A stretch of DNA of 64,000 nucleotides from Anticarsia gemmatalis (GCF_050436995.1 NC_134769.1:1116001-1180000); one strand, 5' to 3'; shown: positions 1 to 12,834, counted from the stretch's first letter. A program made the numbers and translations. Notes: generated by a model from the letters alone, not told the origin.

Positions 1-508
1 TTACACCTTTTGGACGGAAAGAGGCGTGGCCTTCTATATTTCCCACAGCTGGGCAAAGCCTGCTGAAAATAAAATCATATTTATAATACTATTGAGTAAC
101 TGTGCTTGAGGTATCACTCACTTTACGAAAATTACTTGCATGTACCCGTTATTTAAATCCTTAAAAAGATTCTAGACTAAGTATCTACTATTCTATCTAT
201 ATGCATCTCTACAAATTGCTTTATTTTTCAGTGAAAATCCCTGTCAAATAGTTTAAGCCGTTCCATAGATAACCCCGAACAAACAGACACACAGACATAT
301 TTTTTTCCATTTGTTTGACTGTTTGTGTCTTGTCTATTAAATAACTAAGCACTTAAAAACATAATAATTTTCTAATTACAGACAGACATTGTATTTACAT
401 ACTGTTAGATTAGCCAATTAATTTTTCATTCACGATTTAATAGACTATTTCTCATCCAGTCAGTTCCGCAGTTGAATTAGTTTACAAACTGTATTTACGG
501 GATGGAAT

Positions 509-534
509 TATGTATGTATGTATGTATGTATGTA
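509..534. repeat. (TATG)n microsatellite
   Basis: About six tandem TATG units. The same tetranucleotide recurs at 17735-17800 (as its complement, imperfect), 19528-19542 and about 62745-62763. Confidence 0.9.
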
Positions 535-1204
535 ATAGCAAAATGGTGGCATTTGTTGTGTGTGGGATGAGGAAAATCTGGGTTATTGAAAACACGATGT
601 TTTTAAAAACTGTTGTGTATTTAACAGATTTGTATATTGGGATATATTATGGACGTTTTCAGAGCCCTGTGTATCTACTGATTAGTTACTAAAGAGAAAG
701 ATTACCTATAATTTAATTGTTACTTTGTTTTCTTTAATCGATTCATGGATAGCATCTTTTATCGAAATTATTGAGACGTGATAATGTAACAGATAAATCT
801 GTCCGTATTTTTTTAATTACATCTGTTATTAGTATTTTGCGCTCTTCGTCCATATGAAAAGTATTTAGCTCGTGAGTTTTCCAAGAGAGCCAAGTGCTGG
901 TTCAGGCCTTTGAATTCGTCTCAATATAGTCACTAATAGTCTTACACAACTTTTTGGCATACAAAGTTTCATCCTGATGCTGTGTTATTCTTCAGCGTAT
1001 AAGCAAGTGATAATCATTTTCTAATACACTCATATCTTTGAAAAATCATCTGTGTGTTGCGTAAGTTTTGTATTATACCATCACTTAATTCAAGTCAATG
1101 CTTTGGAAAACGGAATTCTTTCATCTCTGCTGAAAATAAAAAACAAAGTACAATTTCAAGTAAAAAACTCTATCAAACATGAAAAATCGTTGTAAAATTC
1201 AGTT

Positions 1205-1300
1205 GAAACACAAACTCTCCCTAGAGAACCGTTGCACCGGTTATGACGTCACAGATAACCGGCGTTATGACGTCACGAAGGCTGCGCATCCTCTCGAACG
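1205..1300. promoter_or_regulatory. Pair of CRE-like TGACGTCA sites
   Basis: Two TTATGACGTCAC blocks, with the palindrome TGACGTCA at 1244-1251 and 1268-1275, lie 24 bp apart next to ACCGG/AACCGG repeats in a small GC-rich patch. TGACGTCA is the binding site of CREB/ATF bZIP factors. An intronic enhancer or part of an old repeat are both possible; there is no direct evidence of function. Confidence 0.35.
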
Positions 1301-2579
1301 GCGCGTTAAAGCTCTCTGCTTTATTCTATAGAGCGTTCAGTAAATAAAGTGCTCATTTCCTGCTGCCGGCGCTATGTTTCCGATTCGATTCTCGACGATG
1401 TTTATTGGAATGTTTTTGATTTTGTTTTGTTACTTGTTACTGTTTATGTCATTTTTAAAGGTTTTTTACCTGATTACATAATAGGAGAAAGTTCTAAAAT
1501 TTGCAATGAATTTCTAAAGGTTTCAAAACTGATTTGAAAGAAGCATTTTTCTTGTGAGTTATACCATTTACAAAATTTAAATTATGTACAATTTTAAACG
1601 TTTCGCAGTTTTCGCCTCTGGAGAAAATTCCTTTGCAATTGACAAATAGCAAAATGATTTAAGTTTGATGTTTTGCATAGGTAAAAATATTCAATTCTAT
1701 GCGCAATTCAATTCTTAATAGAACAACTGTTCCCTACAAGTTCCATTAAATAATCGACATTTTCCCGAAAAACAGTCTAACCTCAATATTAAGAAAAATA
1801 CCTTCAGATCTCAAAGCTGATTACGTAAGCACTATAACTTTGTCCCGCGGCACTTCTCCCGTGACTAGCCCTCGTTTGAAGCAGGTGCTAAACGTCTGAC
1901 CTAAATCTCGGACTAACTTAATTGGTGGACCTATTTTTGTTATATAAGACTATTTTTAAATGCCCGATCGATTGAAGCACTGCGGACGGTTTTGGGACAT
2001 AACTTGGTTATGATTTGTCGGTTAGATTGGTAGTTTTGGTATTAGATTAGGACACCTTAGTTTAAAAAAAGAGTCACAAGATTCTGTTGTCTGTTAATAA
2101 AATGTATAAGAAAAAAACAGAATATTATCATTATTATAAGCCTGTATCTTCCCACTGCTGGGCAAAGGCCTCGCCCATAGCTTGCTATATACAGATATAG
2201 ATTATAGATATAGATTATATAGATATAGATTGGTAAAGACTTTTTTAATATACTATTTCTTTGAGAGGTACGGGGCGAAATGCATTCTGGAAGTGTTTAA
2301 ATAAAAAGGTTTGCTTGTTCAAAATATAAAATAAGGTTAAAAATTTAACAAAGTTATAAAATTTTGAATGTTTTTTAAACTTAATATAATAGCTTAATTA
2401 AGTTCTAAACGCTAGATTCTTCCTAGACTTTAAACTGCTTGAAAATCACTCAATTTATCCAAAATGCATCGTAAACAACATTTGAAGCCAAGATAGAGAG
2501 ATTCTAAAGTCACATTATTAAAATACTGACCTATTTCCTCAAAGACATAGTTATTTAACTCCCCCAAACACCATTCAAT

Positions 2580-2730
2580 ATCAAACCCCCAAAAATATTA
2601 GGGGATAAGAAACACTCGGTCTGTTACGACAGGGGGTAATTAATTACCAACCCCCTAAATAGGGGGTGTTCGGAATAGGGGGCGGTTGGGAATAGGGGGT
2701 GGTCCGAATAGAGGGAGGAACAATAGTTAC
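2580..2730. repeat. G-rich 16-bp tandem repeat
   Basis: Four units beginning AATAGGGGG or a variant start at 2658, 2674, 2691 and 2707 (spacing 16-17 bp). The runs of five Gs make a candidate G-quadruplex on the + strand. C-rich runs (ACCCCC) precede it at 2584-2655. Confidence 0.75.
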
Positions 2731-3699
2731 TGAAATAACCGTAAAACCGTTGTTTTCGAGGGAATTTTGATTTGATTTTGGAAAATATATGGGGGTTGGT
2801 TGAAGACAATTGTTCGGGGCCTAATGTTTAGAAGTTAGGGGTAGTTAATGAGTTCTTACTATCTTAGGTCATTGTTTAGGAAGGTCGTTCCGTTTATAGT
2901 TAGTGCTTGAACTAGTACTTGCTAAGACGTAATGAATAAACTAAACATTATAGTTTAAAATGGTTTTCCTTACGTTTAAAAAAATAGCGATCGTTTCAGT
3001 AGCAATTCGCAATTTACTTATTAAAGTTTAAATCGGTTTATAAAGTGAATAATTTATTAATTAATAACGAAAATTTACTTTATTACAACCGTTTAGGTAT
3101 TTATTTTGTAAAATTTTCATCTATCAAGTTTATAACAATAAATAAATAAATAAACAATAATATATGGAATTACGTCTAATAAGCCGAAAAACGTCTTGCA
3201 GAAATATAAATAAAATTGTTAGTGAACACAATTGTTTTCAAGTATCCATAACACTACCAAAGTACCAAAGACTAGTCCACACAATAGGCCTCTTTTTCCA
3301 ACAACAGTCTATAACAATAACTATATATTCAGTCCTAGGTGATAAATATAGATACGATAAGATATTATTATCGTCTAGGTGCTCAAATAGTTTCGATCGG
3401 CCATTAGTCATGTCCGGGCGAGATCAGATGAGATAAGTTTGTAACTCACTTGCATGTTTGAGGAGATTGGGTAAATAAAATTATAGAGTTATTGTTAAAA
3501 TTTTATTTTTTTGTTATTCTAAGGAAATTATTCAGGCTCCATACATTTTTGGGCCTATTGTTAAAGTGCCGGTCAAAAAAAATGATATGGCTAGCCACTT
3601 GAAACAATAGTTAGTATGGCAAGTTATACAAGTTTGAACATTCATCATATTCAAACATTTATTCGTTTCTGAAACGAGTGGTCTAAAATTGAACTTTTC

Positions 3700-3945
3700 G
3701 TGCAAGCTCGGTTCGAACGCGAGGCATCACACCCATGACTTTCCAAAGCAATTTGTATTAGAAATAATCATCACTTGCTCGAACGGTGAAGGAAAACATT
3801 GTGATGAAACCTTGCATGCCTAAATATTTGTTAACACTTAACGTGAGAGTATTCATTTGGACATCGTGGTGGACTCAAGACCTAACCCATCCCTTGTTTG
3901 GGGACCTAAACTTTGACAAGCAGAGGGACGGTGATGGGTTAAAAA
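3700..3945 (+). mobile_element. LINE 3' end fragment (RTE-like)
   Basis: The stretch reads CTTGCTCGAACGGTGAAGG then AAAACATTGTGATGAAACC and CATGCCT, then a 'CGTGGTGGACTCAAGACC' block and a run ending GGTGATGGGTT. This order is typical of the 3' end of RTE-type LINEs in Lepidoptera, by recall. The fragment is too short to code. A shorter piece with the same GAACGGTGAAGGAAAACAT core is at 44770-44810. Confidence 0.5.
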
Positions 3946-4184
3946 ATAGACCCCTTAAAATATAATATATAAAAAAACTGCTATGGTGTATTTAAAAATT
4001 TTTACATTTATGTATAGGTGCGGCCAAATTATAGTTGTGTCATGAAATACAGTTCTCTTTAGTGGGTCCGCAGGTTAGAATACTGTAAACCATTGTTATA
4101 ATCGGTAGAAACTGCTTTTGCTGTTTTCCGAAGCAGAAACACAAATATCAAAGCACAAATATCAAGTAAAATCTTTGTTTTATT

Positions 4185-4262
4185 TTTGTAAGCAACTCTT
4201 GTGCCGCGAGGACTTTTACAAACATACAAACAATGGACACAAAGTACGAGTAATAAATAAAC
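4185..4262 (-). mobile_element. Partial tRNA-derived SINE (family C), body only
   Basis: Matches the CTTGTG(T/C)CGCGGGGACTTTTACAAACATACAAAC body of the full copy at 44470-44697. The tRNA-like head is missing. Confidence 0.6.
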
Positions 4263-4370
4263 AAAAGTTAGATAGTAATAAACATCACTAATACATAATA
4301 CATATTTCCTTTGTACGTAACTCAAGTAAAAATTGTAGGTAACTTTCTCTAAGCTATAATAAATTATAAT

Positions 4371-4597
4371 CCATACTAATAATATAAAGCTGAAGAGTTT
4401 GTCTATTTAAGCACACAAATCTCAAGAACTACTAGGTCGAATTGAAAAATATTTTGGTGTTGAATAGTACATTTATTTAGGAGGGCTGAAGCCTATTCAA
4501 CATTATGCTATGACTAAAAGGAGTGGAGCAGTAATATCTTTTTTTAAACGAGAAATTTAAAGTCTACGAGGACGAAATAACGGGTAGCCGCTAGTAT
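4371..4597 (+). mobile_element. Helitron-like non-autonomous element, diverged
   Basis: Begins ATACTAATAATATAAAGCTG and AAGAGTTTGT, contains the AACTACTAGGTCGAATTGAA block, and ends GGGTAGCCGCTAGTAT. Start, middle and CTAGT end match the better copy at 22517-22766, with many substitutions. It belongs to the group of lepidopteran Helitron-like repeats that end in GGGTCAGCTAGT. Confidence 0.6.
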
Positions 4598-5479
4598 TAT
4601 ATTTCTATGGGTTGAAAAAAAGGTTGTATATTTCCACCCCATTGGAGAGGGGTGTGAAGGCTTTGTTGCAGCAAGTTTTTATTGTTTTTATTCAAGTCAT
4701 TTGAAAGGTATTATGTTTAAATAGCGGAGGGAAATCTTAGCTTTCTTATTGGTGAAGTTTTAGGGGCTCTTTTTGCTAGAAAAAATGTATTTTTTTGTGT
4801 ATGAAGGTGGGTTTGAAATTGAATAGAAGTTATTTATATTTTAAAGAAAATCAAAGTGTATGATTAACGTTATATTGTTTGAATTAATGGCTGCTTATGT
4901 GTATTATATTGTACTACGATATCGTAGTTTCAGATATTCTAACAAAAAACATATCGAGGTTTTGCGAATTATAGATTTAATTCGTAAATAATCATAGTTG
5001 TTAGTGGTTTTGTATCACTTTTATTGCGTGAGTTTGCGTAAGACACAAAAATAATATCGTCCTACCAAACGATTATCTTTAAGTTCAAATGCACATACTA
5101 CATAAAAATACTATTGGATATTTGATAAGCAGAGTCTAATTGATAACCTTCTTCTTTTTTAAAGTCGGTTAATAAAACCGTCACTGAAATCAAATATCTC
5201 TTGTGTCAGCGTATAAAATCTGATAACAGTCGCTTAAGGTTTTGAAGTAGCACTCAAAGTTAGGTGCGAACTCAACGAGAGGTTGATAGCACTTTGTAAT
5301 GTGCTGACCAAGCTAACATCGGAGAGGTTATATTGATGCTAGACAGAGATAAAAGATACTGTCGCTAGAAAAGATAGAGATAAAAGATACTTTAGATTTT
5401 ATCTTGAGACTACTTTTATTTTTATTCTAGCTGACCGGTGCTGCGATTCTGTCCGGCCGGTATTATCGAATAACGAGAG

Positions 5480-5612
5480 GTTGACATTTAAAATGTACTG
5501 CAAAAATAGTTCCTACGGCTCCTGGTAGAGGCGCTGATCAGATTTTCGTACAAAATTTTTCGATAGCTAGCCGGTTGTTGATAGTCGATAGTAATTCAGA
5601 ATCAAACTACAT
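5480..5612 (+). repeat. Dispersed MITE family E, copy 1
   Basis: Shares the blocks TTGACATTTAAAATGTACTG, ATAGTTCCTACG and GAGGCGCTGATCAGATTTTC with copies at 21828-22000, 38653-38790 (reverse) and 48306-48425. Confidence 0.65.
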
Positions 5613-5773
5613 ACAGTGCGGCTTGGCTCGCCAAATCTTATCTCCACAAAAGGAAAGGTTTTTTTTTTAGTAGATATAATGTTTAATTTTAAGTCATCAA
5701 CTATTTTCCTGCTATCTTAAACTAGAACTGGTTAAGCGTTTAACGAATGTAGGCGTACTTTGTTTTGCAAAAT

Positions 5774-5971
5774 ATACTTTAACTACTGGTCCGATTTGAA
5801 AAATTCTTTCGGTGTTAGATAGCCCATTTATCGAGGAAGGCTATAGGCTATATATCATCACGCTACGACCAATAGGAGCAGAGTACCAGTAAAAAATGTT
5901 ATAAAAACGGGAATAATGTTGACCCATTCTCTCTTATGTGACGCAAGCGACGTTGCGCGGGTCAGCTAGTA
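5774..5971 (+). mobile_element. Helitron-like element, 3' two-thirds
   Basis: From ACTACTGGTCCGATTTGAAA to TTGCGCGGGTCAGCTAGT. The 5' end is missing. The match to the copy at 22517-22766 is close, including CCCATTCTCTCTTATGTGAC. Confidence 0.75.
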
Positions 5972-6346
5972 GATTATCAATTTTAAACTCTTGCGACTTG
6001 TACAAATAATATCATATTGTAACGGATTTTAAACGCTTTTCTAAATTAGTCAACTCGTGACCACGGCCGATGCAACTCGATCGAAACGTCGGGTAAACAA
6101 ATAAGGTGTAATCTCAAGGATTTAGTCCCACTTTAAGAATAACAATGTTATCTGTTTGTTTTTTTACTAGACGGATATTATTTTTCATAGAAATATACAA
6201 AAACAACATCATTCATCTTCCAAAGAGACATTCAGACCCAAAATTTAAGGTTAAACACAAATTATCTAGTATTTCCAACTAAGCGTTTTTCTACACTTTA
6301 CTATAGTATAAAGAAATGATTAATGTCTTCTACTCTGAACTGATTT

Positions 6347-6402
6347 CACCCGGGCCGGTCGTAAATTATCCGGGCGAATTTACGACACTCACCAACCGGG
6401 TG
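6347..6402. repeat. GC-rich hairpin
   Basis: Inner 10-bp perfect arms GTCGTAAATT / AATTTACGAC (6358-6367 and 6377-6386) are enclosed by outer arms CACCCGGGCCGGT / ACCAACCGGGTG. No element boundaries were recognised. Confidence 0.6.
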
Positions 6403-7051
6403 TGTAGCTGTCTTTTACATCCGGTTACTGAAGATTTTCCAGTTTTCAGTTAGATTTCAAGGAAAATTTACAGCTATAGATAATTTATTAGTTTTTGTTT
6501 TTAATAAAAAACTCATATTTCGTTTTGTTTATAAACTTTTATTTTATTGAAATTAGTTTTTCATAGGTATTATTTAGCTTATTCTACTGATATTTAAATT
6601 GGAGTATTTGTGACTATGCATTCAATGTTTGTGTCGCTTTCACGGCTAAACTACTCACACAATTTTGATAAAATGTAGCATAGAGATAGTCTAAGATTAA
6701 AGAAGCCCTACGTATAGCTCAGACTTTATTTTATTTAACCCAAATCCGATACGAGAGGAGGAGGAGGAACATTAATATCATCACAAAATCACATATAACT
6801 CTATTATATTATTGTATATTTATGATAATAACCATGTTTAGTAAACATAACTAAAATAAAGTGCATATCCCACGCAAAGAATCCCACAAGCAAAGCCACG
6901 TAATAAAACTAAAATTAGCTTTTCTGCCCACACCATTTCCTCTTTAAAAGGATGATTTATACATGTTTGTGCATGAGTCATGTAAAGTAATTCATCATGC
7001 GATCATATGCACATGCGGTGAAGTGTAACTTGAGCCTAATGACTGATGGAC

Positions 7052-7122
7052 TGATGTATATGCTTGATGTATTTGCTTGATATATTTGCTTGATGTATTT
7101 GCCTGTTGTATTTGCTTGATGT
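7052..7122. repeat. 13-bp tandem repeat
   Basis: Five and a half copies of TGATGTATTTGCT starting at 7052, 7065, 7078, 7091, 7104 and 7117, with one or two substitutions each. A local slippage minisatellite. Confidence 0.9.
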
Positions 7123-8130
7123 TCAAATATTGAGATATTTGAGATGTGTTATTGATGTTGTGTGATTAGGTGTACGTTTGTTTAGATCATCGTGTTTTCT
7201 AGTTGCTAATGTTTTCTATTTTTGAAGCGAGGAACGGAAGTGGAACTTTTTTGTGTTGTTGAGTTGTGTATGAAGCGTGTATATAAGCTGCCATTTAGGT
7301 GTAGTTTTGCCTTCGTTTCGGATGGATTTGAAATTACTGGTGAATAGCTTTAGAAAATATGATAAATCTTGCACAACGATTAAAGCCCGGTTTTACAGCT
7401 CCTGGATTAATATCAGAAAGCTAAGTAGGTATTGGATAGAATTTCGACTTGTTTTCAAATATTTACTGACAACTCTATAAGTGGTGAAAACGGCCCTAAG
7501 TGTAGAAATGGTGTCATTCGATTTATAATACATGCTTTTTCGCTACTACTTTAAACCAAATAAAAGAAACACTATCACAATTTAAAAATAAATTGGTGTA
7601 GAAATTAAAAACTAAAAACTGAACAATTAATTTAATTCTGGAAATATTAATGCCAAGCTGAATGTTTTTTTAATTTACTGATTAATAAATGTAATTAGTA
7701 AAAATTGCAGCAAAATAAAAAGATCAGTGAACTCATTAGAAACCATAATAAAAGTAATAAAATAACATAAACTTGTAAGTTTCCCTTCATTTCGTGCATC
7801 ACGTGAACCGAGTTCGTGACGTACAACCGTTTCACTTTGAGACTTGTTCGCATAAATATCAAATGTAATTGACCCTTAATTATAAATTGTTAATATTAAC
7901 TTGAAACCTTGAAGGCGAAATTTGTTATATTTGGTTAAATTGAATAGAAGTCGCCACGCCAAAGCGCTGTAAATAAATAAAAAACTTTCTATTTGTATTC
8001 AAAAATAACTATTTTTAGGGTTCCGTACCCAAAAGGTAAAACGGGATCCTATTACTAAGCCTCCGCTGTCTCCGGGCTCTATCAGATATATGTAAATCTA
8101 TACTATACAGTTGTTTGTTTGTTGTTTGTC

Positions 8131-8376
8131 GTATGGTTCGTGGTCAACCTAGTGTCAAAGTTGTTCAAGCCGCCCGAGAGGCCTTTGACGTGGCTTAACG
8201 ACTGTTATCTTAGTAGACAACAACCGGGACCGACTTTTAACGTGCCCTCCGAAGCACGGAGACGCCCAGTTCAAATACCACTATGCGGTCACCCATCTAT
8301 GGAATGACCGCGCCAATGGTTGCTTAACCCACAGATCGTTTACCGACCGGTGAGCGCAACTAGCTATGGGCGCCTC
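8131..8376 (-). mobile_element. 5S rRNA-derived SINE (family A), full copy
   Basis: Reverse orientation: TTGCTTAACCCACAGATCG and GGTCACCCATCTATGG are the complement of GGTTAAGCAA and ATAGATGGGTGACC, which resemble the internal promoter region of insect 5S rRNA (TTAAGCAGCG...TTAGATGGGGGACC). The tail contains CAACCTAGTGTCAAAGTTG. It lies inside the TIR element at 8027-9241. Confidence 0.75.
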
Positions 8377-9107
8377 AATATTATTTTACTATACAGTAAA
8401 ATAGCTATTATAAAAACTAAATTATATTCATCAAAATCAAAACTAATACAAGAATAAATTGCAACAGCCATTATCACAAATCTTTCATCACAAAATAAAA
8501 AACAGCATGCAAACAAAAGAACTATTATCAAACAATTGCAATTACATTAAACAATCAACTCAACAAACACTACATCAAATTCACGCTAAAAAAGTGACAT
8601 TTAATTACAAAAAACTGATGAAGTGCAAGTTGAATTCGTAGAGAAAGGGTTCCGTACTGTTATAAAAAAGAGCAAAATATTGCGTTTGGTGTATAGAGTT
8701 AGTTTTGGAGCCTTCTTCAATATTCGTTTTATTTTTGAAGTAAAAATATGAAACTAAGACAATTTGATCAAAGTTTATTTTAGTTTTGGAAACTTTTATC
8801 AATTGTGTTGGTTTCATATGAAAAAATAATTGAAATTAGTTCATATTTCCACTGTCAATGTTACCCAAATGATTCAAAGTTACCCAGATTGACTGTAATT
8901 AAAGTTATGTCAATATTTCAAGCGTCTAAATGTTTTTACTCGTATGAATATCGAGCAAAATCAAGCAAAATATCACATATTTATTATTTGGAAGTCCCTT
9001 TAATATTTTTTTATTATTTGCTGTTATAGCAGTAACAGAAACATACATCTGTGAAAATTTTAGCTGTCTTACGATCACTGTTCATGAGATACAGCCTGGT
9101 GACAGAC

Positions 9108-9155
9108 AGACGTACATACAGACATACAGCTATCTGTATGTCTGTATGTACGTCT
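9108..9155. repeat. Perfect 22-bp-arm palindrome
   Basis: The arm AGACGTACATACAGACATACAG (9108-9129) is repeated as its exact reverse complement at 9134-9155 around a 4-base loop CTAT. It lies inside the AGGGTTCC TIR element. Confidence 0.9.
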
Positions 9156-9544
9156 ATACATATATACAGACAGCCAGACAGAGATAGACAACGAAAGCTC
9201 AGTGATAGGATCCCGTATTAACCCTTCAGTTAGGGAACCCTAAAGACCTCTGTTGTAAACCCGTAAATTAGAAAAACAGTTATTAGCATTGCATAAGCGA
9301 AAACACATAAAAACTAAACATGTGCTCTTGAAAATTAATTAACTAGATAATATTTAACATGCGGGATGGGTTTTGGCAAGCCGCCATTTTGTTGCGATTG
9401 ATATCGCATGATTATATTCGGTCGGAAGGAAGTTTTGTATAGATGTGGTTGAGTATGGTAGGGTACCACAAGGTCGGGATTTTGATTAAAAATGCGATAT
9501 TTTGTATAAATTATTTAAATATGTATTGATATTATGCAAGCTAG

Positions 9545-9690
9545 GTATGTGTTGAAGTTCGTGTTATAACCCAGGTAACTGGATTGTGGAAGTTCGGTAG
9601 ACAGTCGCTCTATGTAAAATACGGGTATTCAGCTGCATCCGGTGAGATTGGAAGCTGACTCCAACATAGCTTGGAAGAAAGGCTTATGAT
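9545..9690 (+). mobile_element. Partial second 5S-like SINE (family B), 3' part
   Basis: GTTATAACCCAGGTAACTGG, GCATCCGGTGAGATTGGAAG and AACATAGCTTGGAAGAAAG match the 3' half of the full copy at 28080-28410. Confidence 0.65.
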
Positions 9691-10966
9691 GCATGTATTG
9701 TAGTTATACTGTTGGCTAAATGTCTCTCCCAAAGCTTTAGTGTGTTTATAAGAGTGTTGTGTAGTAGGTATAAATTTCGTCTCTCCATCCTTTAAGGCAT
9801 TTGCTTTGCAGGCGTCCCGCGGGTGCTAAAGTCCAGTTTTCGTCACCATTACACTGGATTACTATACTAGTGTGTTTAAAGTGCTGGCATATATTATAAA
9901 AGAACAGTAGCCACAGCGGAGAAAATACTATCATAAAAAAACTTTTTTTTCACGGTACAGCAAGCTATGTATAGGAACCCTTTAACCCTAAGTCCCATTT
10001 CCCTACCACTTCATAACTAATTCATTTTAATGCAAAACTGAAACTTCTTACAGTACGTAGTGGATTTGTTTTCATTTTAAAGTAAAAAGAAGCAGTTATT
10101 ACTATGTTGGCATTGACATACGTTTAGTATCATCATAAAGATTTTAATAGCCGATAAAAATATAGTTAGCGTACTCGCAAACGTAAAATTAAATGAGTCA
10201 GCTGTTTTCTATTGTCTAATTAACACAAACAACTGTTTAAGAAATATCTGTCCGTCTGTCAGGTGTAAATTTGAAAATCGCTTGTATTTTGATTAAGCTA
10301 TTGGCAAGATGAAGACTTTTAAACTTTCGAGTTGCTTGTTTATTATTTTAATAGTCTTTATTTATTTTATTTAAAAGTATACGAGATTTTTTAAGGTTAG
10401 TCGGCTTACGACCACGGCTACTGTAACATGTGCCGAAACGTCAAGCAATGTAAAAGGCGTGGTCGCGTTAATTTACGTATTTTAATATAACTATATAAGA
10501 TGTACCTAGGCTGTTTCCAGAGCAACATTACAAAGCATATTTTTACGCCGAATAGCTTGGCCATTCCTCCCGCTACTATTTGTGCATACTCAGAATCTAT
10601 CAAATTGATTTTACTATCATTAATTTATGAAATATTCTTTTTGAGTACATTAGCACAAATATGTAGTGACTGTTAAAAATGTAAATAAAAATATTTTGAA
10701 TGATTTACGAACGAATTCCAGTACAGTTAAACAAAGTCTTCCTAGTATTTAGATTATAAAATATCATAGTCTATCAAACGGAATAACTCATAAAACAAAC
10801 ATCATAGAGTATTTGTAAATATTCTCAGCTTATTACCGCTAGTGTAACGGCGCAATGATAATAAAATGGCTGCCGGTTTTATTACAAACATTCATAAGAA
10901 ACTTCCACGTGATATACATAGTTTTGGCACATATTTCACACTACAATGTGTATTATATTATAATTA

Positions 10967-11192
10967 TCTAGTTACGCTCACCGGTCGGTAAACGATTTGT
11001 GAGTTAAGCAACGCTTGGCGCGGTGATTCTAAAGATGGGTGACCGCATAGTGGTATTTGAACTAATCATCTCCGTGCTCCAGGCATGTTAAAATCGGTCC
11101 CGGTTGTAGCCAATAAGATAACAGTCGTTAAGTCATGTTAAATGCCTTCGGGCGGCTTGAATAACTTTAACACTACTTGGCCCACTAACCTA
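10967..11192 (+). mobile_element. 5S rRNA-derived SINE (family A)
   Basis: CTCACCGGTCGGTAAACGAT, GAGTTAAGCAACGCTTGGCG, AAGATGGGTGACCGCATAG, and a tail with TTGAATAACTTTAACACTAC. The order and 5S-like core are as in the other copies. Confidence 0.75.
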
Positions 11193-11399
11193 AAATATAC
11201 AAATACTATAACATAAAAAAATATAGGTATAGCTTATACATATAATGCAACCTAAAATATAGTGAAAACTAAAAGTATTGATACCTTATTCGTTTCTGTA
11301 GCTTTTTAAATTTAGATTTCGATTATTAATTGCAATAATAATGCGTAATTTGCACGATTTTATTGCACAAAAAAATAAAAAAGCAAAAGAAACTATTAT

Positions 11400-11655
11400 T
11401 TGGTCTCCACCTAAGCTTATGTGAAAAGGTGTGATTTTATATATGGATCAGTGGAAATCAATCGATCATTAATATGTGACGACACTAAGAGACTGACTGG
11501 CTGATGGACAACGGTCAGCCAAAACTACTGAGCGTAGAAAGTTGAAAATTGCCATAAAGATTCCTTAGGAAGTCTAGATGAGCATTAAGAGATTTTTTGG
11601 AAATTCCCCCTCGAAGGGGGTGAAATACAAAGCCGCGGGCGGAAAGCTAGTTATA
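11400..11655 (+). mobile_element. Possible old Helitron-like element end
   Basis: Ends with CCCCCTCGAAGGGGGTGAAA and then GCGGGCGGAAAGCTAGT. The short GC-rich hairpin (CCCCCTCGAAGGGGG, 11608-11622) followed by CTAGT is the layout of Helitron 3' ends. The 5' limit is uncertain. Confidence 0.4.
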
Positions 11656-12520
11656 TTATTAAAAAAGATGGCACTAGCATCGTAACAGCCAATGACGTCA
11701 CACGTAATGTTCTAAGTTCAAACACTCTCACCTCATTGGACAACACCCCGACTAAATCAATACGGCTCTACAATAGCTCGTTGTAAAGTTTAAAAAGTAA
11801 AAGTTTGGATCGTTAAACTGTCGTTCGTGATATTTCGTGATAATCGTTGTTTTTCAAATAACGAAGTTTTTGGTATTGGGCCCAGATTTTTTGGGATTTG
11901 AATTAAGTTTTGTTTGTTTACTATAATTTGATTAACATTATCATTGCATGTGTCCCGGGTTCGATTTAGCATAACCACTATTAAAATAATACATTTAGCC
12001 CATTGCTGTCCCACCCTGAACCTATCTTTGGATTTTCTTCTAGTAAAAGGGCTATTAAATCCACTTTGCTAGCTAAGTGGTAACCTAGCATCTACACAAG
12101 AATTATTTTGGAAGACTTTCTTTAGGTTTAAAACAATTTTGGTTTAATTTTATGAGTCTTAAGTCTACCAAAACCCTTAGTTTGCACTTATCCTTAAATC
12201 CATAAAAAACTAAATATAATCATAATGGAAAATATACTACAAATCGAGCATCGAACTCTAACCCAAATACTCGTAGCACCATCGCACCATAAACAAGTTC
12301 CCTATTCCAGTCACCCCCACCCCACCAAAGGGGGTGCAATAAAAGTTTGAGAATGTCCCATTGTTATTCAAGACATCGTTCGAATAAGGGAAAAACAAAC
12401 ATAAAAACTGTACTTATGTATATTTAATTTATGGTTACAGCAGTATTGATATCTAGCTTTTAAAATAGGGCACATTTAGGGCTATTGTCTGGATAAGTGT
12501 TGGTTAACCTAACTGAATCG

Positions 12521-12763
12521 TTTACCGATCAGTGAGCACAAATGTCATACGGTTAAGTAAACCTTGGCGCGGTCATCTCATAGATGGGTGACCGCATAGT
12601 GGAATTTCAGCTGGGCGTCTCCGTGCTTCGGAAGGCACGTAAAAAGTTGGTCCTGGTTGTTATCAATTAAGATAACAGTCGTTAATGCCGTCGCCATGTC
12701 AAAGGTTTGTCATGCGGCTTGAACAACTTTTACACTAGTTTAACCACTAACCATACGATTAGT
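12521..12763 (+). mobile_element. 5S rRNA-derived SINE (family A) with inverted head fragment
   Basis: The main part runs forward from CGGTTAAGTAAACCTTGGCG through ATAGATGGGTGACCGCATAG to CCACTAACCATACGATTAG, ending in a short (AGT)n tail. It is preceded by CGTTTACCGATCAGTGAGCA, which is the head in the opposite orientation. This is a head-to-head junction like that at 41169-41527. Confidence 0.7.
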
Positions 12764-12834
12764 AGTAGTAGTTCCTAACTGATAGATGACGTAAGAAGGC
12801 AATGTATGAGGGCATCTGACAGAATTCTATCATA

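Larger units (their letters stand above)
8027..9241. mobile_element. TIR element starting AGGGTTCCGTACCC, with nested SINE
   Basis: The left end AGGGTTCCGTACCCAAAAGG with nearby ACGGGATCCTATTACTAA, and the right end GTGATAGGATCCCGT with AGGGAACCCT, are inverted copies about 1.2 kb apart. The right half holds the 'TCATGAGATACAGCCTGGTG' block common in this repeat family. A 5S-derived SINE is inserted at 8131-8376. No transposase frame remains. Related pieces are at 14240-14380 and 24886-25000. Confidence 0.65.

Noticed and set aside
3164..3436. 90-codon open frame on the + strand
   Set aside because: No known domain. Composition as in surrounding non-coding DNA.
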